From Flavobacteriaceae bacterium (GTDB lineage: Bacteria; Bacteroidota; Bacteroidia; Flavobacteriales; Flavobacteriaceae), in contig JAQWFV010000106.1 of the NCBI GenBank assembly GCA_029238555.1, positions 1-10,341 on the forward strand: a DNA stretch of 10,341 nucleotides, read 5' to 3'. The number at the start of each line of letters is the position of its first letter. Positions within the stretch are counted from its first letter, which is position 1. Positions 6,150-10,341 of this stretch are shown here, one piece after another. Made by a program: the position numbers and the translations under genes. The notes under the pieces were generated by a model that did no database searches, had not been told where the DNA came from, and was given only the letters and a program-made list of their open reading frames with translations.

Positions 6150-7603
6150 GAATTCTAGACAGATACATACTCACGAGGTTTGTATATAACTTCCTAAGTG
6201 CTTTTGTGATACTGATGTTTATATTCATCTTCCAATCCATTTGGTTGTATATAGATAACTTGGCAGGAAAAGGATTGGACTTAGCTATTATTGGAAAATT
6301 CATTTTTTATCTACTACCTAATCTCACAGAAAAAGTACTCCCTTTAACGGTGCTTTTATCCTCTATTTTAACCTTTGGAACCTTTGCAGAACACTATGAG
6401 TTTGCGGCAATGAAAGCCTCTGGTATATCCTTACAACGCTCCATGAGAACACTCATTGTTTTAGTGAGTATTTTAGGTTTAGTTACTTTCTATTTTGCAG
6501 ACAGGATCATTCCAGCAGCAGAGCTTAAATCTTATAGTCTAAAAAAAAATATAGCTAAAGTAAAACCTGCTGTAGCCATTGCCGAGGGATTATTTAGTGA
6601 ATTTGAAGGCACAGGAATGACCATTCTTGTGCAAGAAAAGTATGGGGAAAATGACCGATACCTAAGGGATGTAACCATACATAAAAAGACAGAAAATCAA
6701 ATCAATACCACTGTAATTAAAGCAAAAGAGGGCGAATTGCTCAGTTCAGAAAACAGCAACCTCATAAAACTAGTGTTAAAAGATGGGCACTACTACGAAA
6801 GCCTCAGTGTAACGACAAGTAAAAACCATCAAAAACATCCTTACGCAGTCTCTAATTTTGAGACATATACCATTAATATAGACCTTACCGAACTCAATAT
6901 GGTAGATATGGATGAGCAAACGGAAGGAAATAGTGATAAAATGAAAAATGTCATTGAGCTCAGAAGAGACATGGATTCCATCACAAACAATAATGCTGTT
7001 ATTGTAGCAGCGTTATCAAAAAATATCACAGAAAGAATGGGAATTCAATTAAGGACTATTCCCTTAGAAACGCCCAAAGACTCCGCTTTTGCAGCTATGT
7101 CTTTAGACAGTTTACCATCTATAGATACTATGCTAGCCCAATTCACTCCTATTCAAGGCACACAAATAATTTCTGAGGCTATTAACACCATCACCATGTC
7201 TGCGCTCACCATTCAAACAAAACGTAAAGAGCTCATGATTAGGTATAAAATATACAATATGCACGCCTTGTCACTACATAAAAAATATGCCCTTGCCCTC
7301 TCCTGTATTGTCCTATTTTTTGTAGGAGCACCGCTTGGAGCAATCATAAGAAAAGGAGGCCTAGGACTCCCCATGGTCATTGCAATTATATTGTTTTTAA
7401 CCTACTACTTCTTAGGCGTTTTTACCTATAATTATGCCAAAGAAGGCAATATATCTCCATTTTTTGGTGCATGGATCCCAACTCTAGTCATGCTTCCTTT
7501 AGGGATATTTTTAACCAAAAGAGCCACTGAAGACAAAGGAATGGTTCAATTTGGAAGTATAATAGATTTCTTTAAAAATATATTCGTTAGAAAAAGAAAG
7601 TAA
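6146..7603 (+). CDS. LptF/LptG-family (YjgP/YjgQ) permease
   Basis: Inner-membrane subunit of the lipopolysaccharide export ABC transporter, working with ATPase LptB. The protein is 485 aa with the family layout: three N-terminal membrane helices (about 12-34, 50-76, 100-122), a large periplasmic beta-rich domain, and three C-terminal helices (about 381-400, 408-430, 441-457). EHYEFAAMKASGISLQR (82-98) between helices 2 and 3 matches the cytoplasmic coupling helix that contacts LptB. FFVGAPLGAIIRKGGLG (391-407) is the strongest C-terminal family signature. It is longer than the E. coli proteins (about 360 aa); the extra length is in the central part, about 245-370, which includes a Ser/Asp-rich polar stretch. 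The start is GTG at 6146, overlapping the lolA-like stop as GTGA. I cannot decide between LptF and LptG. The ribB-type gene follows after one base. Confidence 0.92.
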   Translation: MRILDRYILTRFVYNFLSAFVILMFIFIFQSIWLYIDNLAGKGLDLAIIGKFIFYLLPNLTEKVLPLTVLLSSILTFGTFAEHYEFAAMKASGISLQRSMRTLIVLVSILGLVTFYFADRIIPAAELKSYSLKKNIAKVKPAVAIAEGLFSEFEGTGMTILVQEKYGENDRYLRDVTIHKKTENQINTTVIKAKEGELLSSENSNLIKLVLKDGHYYESLSVTTSKNHQKHPYAVSNFETYTINIDLTELNMVDMDEQTEGNSDKMKNVIELRRDMDSITNNNAVIVAALSKNITERMGIQLRTIPLETPKDSAFAAMSLDSLPSIDTMLAQFTPIQGTQIISEAINTITMSALTIQTKRKELMIRYKIYNMHALSLHKKYALALSCIVLFFVGAPLGAIIRKGGLGLPMVIAIILFLTYYFLGVFTYNYAKEGNISPFFGAWIPTLVMLPLGIFLTKRATEDKGMVQFGSIIDFFKNIFVRKRK

Positions 7604-7604
7604 C

Positions 7605-8735
7605 ATGAAAGAGAATAGTGCCTTAGATACCATAGAAAGTGCCATTGCAGATATAAAAGCTGGAAAAGTAATTATCGTTGTAGACGACGAAAACAGGGAA
7701 AACGAAGGAGACTTTTTAGCTGCTGCAGAAGCAGTGACACCAGACATGATTAATTTCATGGCCACACATGGTAGAGGCCTCATTTGTGCGCCCCTCACGG
7801 AGCGCCGATGCGAAACGCTATCCCTACACCGAATGGTGCAAAACAATACAGACCCACTTGAGACCGCCTTTACAGTTTCCGTAGACCTAAAAGGTCATGG
7901 TGTTACTACTGGGATTTCTGCCGCTGACAGGTCCAAAACCATCAAAGCCTTAACAGATAAAAACACCCAACCAAATGACCTGTCTAAACCAGGACATATT
8001 TTTCCTTTAGTAGCAAAAGAAGGAGGGGTACTCAGAAGAACAGGGCATACGGAAGCTGCCATAGATTTTGCTAGATTAGGAGGTTTTTCTCCAGCAGGAG
8101 TTATTGTAGAAATCATGAACGAAGACGGCACCATGGCTAGGCTTCCACAACTCCTTGAAGTGGCTAAAAAGTTCGATCTTAAAATAGTTTCTATTGAAGA
8201 CTTGGTTGCCTACAGAATGGAGCACGACAGTCTCATTGAAAAAAAGGAAGACTTTGAGATACAAACCCGCTTTGGAGAATTTAGAGTGAGAGCCTATGAA
8301 CAAACTACCAACAAGCAAGTGCATATAGCCCTTACCAAAGGAAATTGGAAAAAAGAAGAACCCATTCTCACCAGAATAAATTCAAGCTTAATAAATAATG
8401 ATATTCTAGGTACACTGACAAATAACCCTGATCAGAAATTAGATAAAATGTTTAAAGCCATTAACCAAGCAGAAAAAGGCGCTGTAGTTTTCATTAACCA
8501 AGAGTCTTCGGTTTTGAATTTAGTATCTAGATTGGGTCAGCTAAAAGAAAATCAGGCCAGAGGCATTTTAGGCGCTCCACCAATAGATATGGACAGTAAA
8601 GATTACGGAGTGGGTGCCCAAATCTTACACGACTTAAACATCTCCAAGATTAAGTTGCTATCCAATGCCCAACAAACCAAGAGAGTTGGAATGGTAGGCT
8701 ATGGATTAGAAATTGTAGACTATGTAGGGTACTAA
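7605..8735 (+). CDS. ribB: 3,4-dihydroxy-2-butanone-4-phosphate synthase (RibB) with degenerate RibA domain
   Basis: Converts ribulose 5-phosphate to 3,4-dihydroxy-2-butanone 4-phosphate plus formate, the four-carbon precursor of riboflavin. In this 376-aa protein the RibB domain (about 5-205) is intact: D27-DENRENEGDF metal/substrate loop, THGRGLICAPL, GISAADRSKT, and TGHTEAAID with H148 and E150. The C-terminal half (about 215-376) aligns with GTP cyclohydrolase II from RFGEFRVRAYE to KDYGVGAQIL and GYGLEIVDYVG. The zinc cysteines are absent, however: the three positions read L262, N273 and P275. RQEGRGIGL is reduced to NQESSVLNL (298-306), and the DxRDYG arginine is K332. GTP cyclohydrolase activity is therefore predicted to be lost, and a separate RibA should exist elsewhere. 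The protein resembles the RibBX variants known in Proteobacteria. ATG 7605 is one base after the permease stop. Confidence 0.94.
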   Translation: MKENSALDTIESAIADIKAGKVIIVVDDENRENEGDFLAAAEAVTPDMINFMATHGRGLICAPLTERRCETLSLHRMVQNNTDPLETAFTVSVDLKGHGVTTGISAADRSKTIKALTDKNTQPNDLSKPGHIFPLVAKEGGVLRRTGHTEAAIDFARLGGFSPAGVIVEIMNEDGTMARLPQLLEVAKKFDLKIVSIEDLVAYRMEHDSLIEKKEDFEIQTRFGEFRVRAYEQTTNKQVHIALTKGNWKKEEPILTRINSSLINNDILGTLTNNPDQKLDKMFKAINQAEKGAVVFINQESSVLNLVSRLGQLKENQARGILGAPPIDMDSKDYGVGAQILHDLNISKIKLLSNAQQTKRVGMVGYGLEIVDYVGY

Positions 8736-8756
8736 TTTTAAGTATTCAACAGCAAA

Positions 8757-9389
8757 CTACAATTCAACAATAATTTCTGATAAATCTTTACGGACTTTTA
8801 ATGCAGAGGCTGTAGCGTCATCTTTAGCCCTTACCCCTATTGGCATGGCTACGATAGTTTTCAGTTGTTTGGCTTCCAAATCCAATATTTTGTCATATGA
8901 ATTGGGGTCTAAACCTTCCATAGGGCATGCGTCTATTTTTAGGGCGGCTAAAGAGACCAACATATGGCCCATAGTTAGGTACACCTGATTTGTAGCCCAA
9001 GATAAAATTTCATCCTCAGATTTATTTGCAAAGGATCCCTTCATAAAATTTTTATATCCCTCTAAATTTTCCAAAGGGATTTGCCTTTTAACAGACATAT
9101 CCTCAAAATATTGATCAATATAATCCATTCCAAAATCTGTTCTAACAGCAAAGACAAGTAATGCTGCAGATTGTGAAATTTGCTGTTGACCATAACTAGC
9201 AGGAACCAGTTTTTCTTTTAAGTCAGGATTTTGAACTACGATCATTTTGTAGGGTTGTAACCCATAAGAACTAGCACTGAGATTAAAAGCATTCTTAACT
9301 TCAAGAATTTGCTGCTCTGTTAAGCTTGCTTTGTCGTCAAATTTTTTAACAGCATAGCGCCATTCTAAAGCATCTAATATATTATTCAT
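8757..9389 (-). CDS. NfsB-like FMN-dependent NAD(P)H nitroreductase
   Basis: Cytoplasmic FMN oxidoreductase of the nitroreductase superfamily, NfsB-like subgroup, transferring hydride from NAD(P)H to nitro compounds, quinones or related acceptors; the natural substrate is unknown. The protein is 210 aa. FMN-binding landmarks are R11-YAVKK (R11 and K15, with A13 where E. coli NfsB has Ser), SASSYGLQPYK (38-48), ACPMEGLD near the centre of the C-terminal half, and MPIGVRAKDDATAS followed by K198-V-R200 at the phosphate-contact position. It is normally a homodimer. It starts 16 nt after the TauE-type gene on the same strand with no terminator between, so the two are probably cotranscribed. Its TAG stop converges on ribB with only 21 bases between the two genes, and no clear hairpin is visible there. 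Confidence 0.93.
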   Translation of the reverse strand: MNNILDALEWRYAVKKFDDKASLTEQQILEVKNAFNLSASSYGLQPYKMIVVQNPDLKEKLVPASYGQQQISQSAALLVFAVRTDFGMDYIDQYFEDMSVKRQIPLENLEGYKNFMKGSFANKSEDEILSWATNQVYLTMGHMLVSLAALKIDACPMEGLDPNSYDKILDLEAKQLKTIVAMPIGVRAKDDATASALKVRKDLSEIIVEL

Positions 9390-9405
9390 AGGGATATATA
9401 GTTTG

Positions 9406-10164
9406 TTATGTATTGAAAAACCAAAGTTTAATAGCCATTATAACTATCATAGCGACCATGAATTTTTTAATAAATCCATCGCCTTTTTTTACTGAATACC
9501 TAGACGCCACCCAGGCACCTGTTCCATTACCTATGGCAAGCACCCCACCAATGAGCCAATCTACTTTGTCATTATAAGCAAATACAGCCAATGCAGCTAT
9601 GGTATAGAGACATACCACGGAAACCTTGGTCATATTTGTTTTCACCAAGCTCAATCGGTTCACTCCGTGTAAGAAAATCATCATTAAAAAGCCCAATCCA
9701 GCATTGATAAAACCACCGTAAATACCAAAAAAGAAGAATCCAATCATGGCAAAAACCAAATATTTTCCCTTGAGTCGCTCCTCAAGGCCTTCTGTCTTCA
9801 TTTTAGGCTTAAAAAGTATAATCAACACCACAGCCACCATAATAATGGCTAAAATCTTATTAAAAGTCTCTCCCTTAATATCTACTGCAATATTAGCTCC
9901 TATTATGGATCCTATAAAAGCAGTTATGGCCAGATAAATATTAAACGGATAGGTAGACACCCCTTTACTTTTAAAACCTGCAGTACCGAGCGCTGTTTGT
10001 ATTACTATGGCGACTCTATTGGTTCCATTGGCCACAGAAGGAGGTAAACCCAAAAAAATTAAAACTGGAAGGGACAACAAAGACCCTCCCCCTGCCATAG
10101 TATTTACAAAGCCAACCGTAAAACCAACAACTACTAATAACAGATAGTGGTACCATTCTTCCAT
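9406..10164 (-). CDS. TauE/SafE (TSUP) family membrane permease
   Basis: Inner-membrane transporter of the TSUP family (COG0730), whose characterised members move sulfite, sulfoacetate or other sulfur-containing or organic anions; the substrate here cannot be told. The protein is 252 aa, normal for the family, with about 7-8 membrane helices in two repeats. The first repeat has GFVNTMAGGGSLLSLPVL and then VANGTNRV (about 18-52). The second has FGIYGGFINAGLGFLMM and then KTNMTKV. The Gly-rich loop and the Asn-Thr-x-Arg/Lys motif after each first helix are the family signatures. It is upstream of, and probably cotranscribed with, the nitroreductase. No sulfur-metabolism genes are adjacent. ATG 10164 is the only reasonable start, since the next Met (residue 24) lies inside the first Gly-rich motif. 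Confidence 0.92.
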   Translation of the reverse strand: MEEWYHYLLLVVVGFTVGFVNTMAGGGSLLSLPVLIFLGLPPSVANGTNRVAIVIQTALGTAGFKSKGVSTYPFNIYLAITAFIGSIIGANIAVDIKGETFNKILAIIMVAVVLIILFKPKMKTEGLEERLKGKYLVFAMIGFFFFGIYGGFINAGLGFLMMIFLHGVNRLSLVKTNMTKVSVVCLYTIAALAVFAYNDKVDWLIGGVLAIGNGTGAWVASRYSVKKGDGFIKKFMVAMIVIMAIKLWFFNT

Positions 10165-10169
10165 GGCAA

Positions 10170-10177
10170 CAAAAATA
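10170..10177 (-). promoter_or_regulatory. Candidate -7 element for the tauE-nitroreductase unit
   Basis: On the minus strand TATTTTTG is an exact match to TAnnTTTG, but it ends only 5 nt before the ATG and no TTG lies at the normal -33 spacing. If used, transcription would begin at or next to the start codon and give a leaderless mRNA. The 120-bp gap to the tRNA gene is AT-rich, so a chance match is possible. Confidence 0.3.
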
Positions 10178-10259
10178 GTGTCAATCCATTAGATATTCAC
10201 CCTTTTTTAATAAAATAAAAAAAACATTAAAATACCTTTTCATAATTGAAAAAGGTTCC

Positions 10260-10267
10260 TATATTTG
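10260..10267 (+). promoter_or_regulatory. -7 element of the tRNA-Ser promoter
   Basis: TATATTTG is an exact TAnnTTTG match located 17 nt before the mature tRNA 5' end. The -33 candidate is a T-run at 10237-10240, 19 nt upstream; a nearer TTG at 10246-10248 is only 11 nt away and poorly spaced. A short precursor leader of about 10 nt is implied. Confidence 0.55.
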
Positions 10268-10284
10268 CACCCGCATAACCGCAA

Positions 10285-10341
10285 GGAGAAATGGCAGAGT
10301 GGTCGAATGCGGCAGTCTTGAAAACTGTTGAGGGTCACACC
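10285..10341 (+). tRNA. tRNA-Ser(UGA), 3' part beyond window edge
   Basis: The sequence begins GGAGAAATGGCAGAGTGG, a typical bacterial serine tRNA acceptor arm and D arm with the GGTCGAATG D-loop. An anticodon stem GCAGT/ACTGT flanks the loop CTTGAAA, giving anticodon TGA, which reads UCA and, by wobble, other UCN codons. The start of a long variable arm (TGAGGGTC) is visible, as expected for class II tRNA-Ser. Only 57 of about 85-90 bases are in the window; the variable arm end, T arm and 3' acceptor strand lie outside. Confidence 0.95.

Noticed and set aside
7511..8324. Minus-strand open frames opposite the permease 3' end and ribB
   Set aside because: All are antisense to a confidently identified gene and show no family resemblance.
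8235..8735. Treating the ribB C-terminus as an active bifunctional RibBA
   Set aside because: The zinc cysteines, most of the RQEGRG motif and the DxRDYG arginine are missing, so GTP cyclohydrolase II activity should not be assigned.
8736..8756. Bidirectional terminator between the convergent ribB and nitroreductase genes
   Set aside because: The gap is only 21 bases and contains no stem-loop with a T-tract on either strand; termination, if any, must occur inside the opposing genes.
1..10341. Mobile elements, CRISPR arrays, toxin-antitoxin or defence genes
   Set aside because: No transposase, integrase, direct-repeat array or defence-type domain was seen. The terminal tRNA-Ser could be an integration site, but its 3' half and flank lie outside the window.

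Overview
The window looks like a chromosomal segment of a marine or environmental member of the Flavobacteriia (Bacteroidota). The evidence is the AT-rich sequence, start codons without Shine-Dalgarno sequences, -7 promoter elements of the TAnnTTTG type, an outer-membrane biogenesis gene set (LolA-like, LptF/LptG-like), and protein sequences that read as typical flavobacterial versions. It is mostly housekeeping sequence. I see no phage, insertion sequence, CRISPR array, toxin-antitoxin pair or defence system, and the intergenic gaps are all short.

Layout: (1) 2-1081 is the 3' two thirds of an NhaC Na+/H+ antiporter. (2) 1191-3064 is a peroxide and thiol redox block: a 2-Cys peroxiredoxin, a GC-rich hairpin, a thioredoxin-fold protein with a WCGNC active site, a small 85-aa protein of unknown function overlapping it, a strong intrinsic terminator, then thiol peroxidase Tpx with its own likely promoter. 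(3) 3083-8735 is a tightly packed same-strand run: DNA translocase FtsK, a LolA-like periplasmic lipoprotein carrier, an LptF/LptG-family permease and a RibB-type riboflavin enzyme. Junctions are 23-nt overlap (or 8 nt with the inner start), 4-nt GTGA overlap and 1-nt gap, so translational coupling is likely; tpx may be the first gene of this transcript, 18 nt upstream of ftsK. (4) 8757-10164 on the minus strand is a two-gene unit, a TauE/SafE-type permease followed by an NfsB-like FMN nitroreductase, convergent with the preceding operon. (5) 10285 to the window edge is the 5' part of a tRNA-Ser(UGA), preceded by a clear -7 element.

Functionally the window combines ion homeostasis, peroxide detoxification, chromosome segregation, envelope assembly and flavin synthesis; the nitroreductase is itself a predicted flavoprotein. 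The most notable observation is that the RibB protein carries a complete GTP cyclohydrolase II-like C-terminal half that has lost all three zinc cysteines, most of the RQEGRG signature and the Arg of the DxRDYG motif. It is therefore predicted to make dihydroxybutanone phosphate but not to hydrolyse GTP. The second is the small unknown protein translated in overlap with the thioredoxin-like protein.
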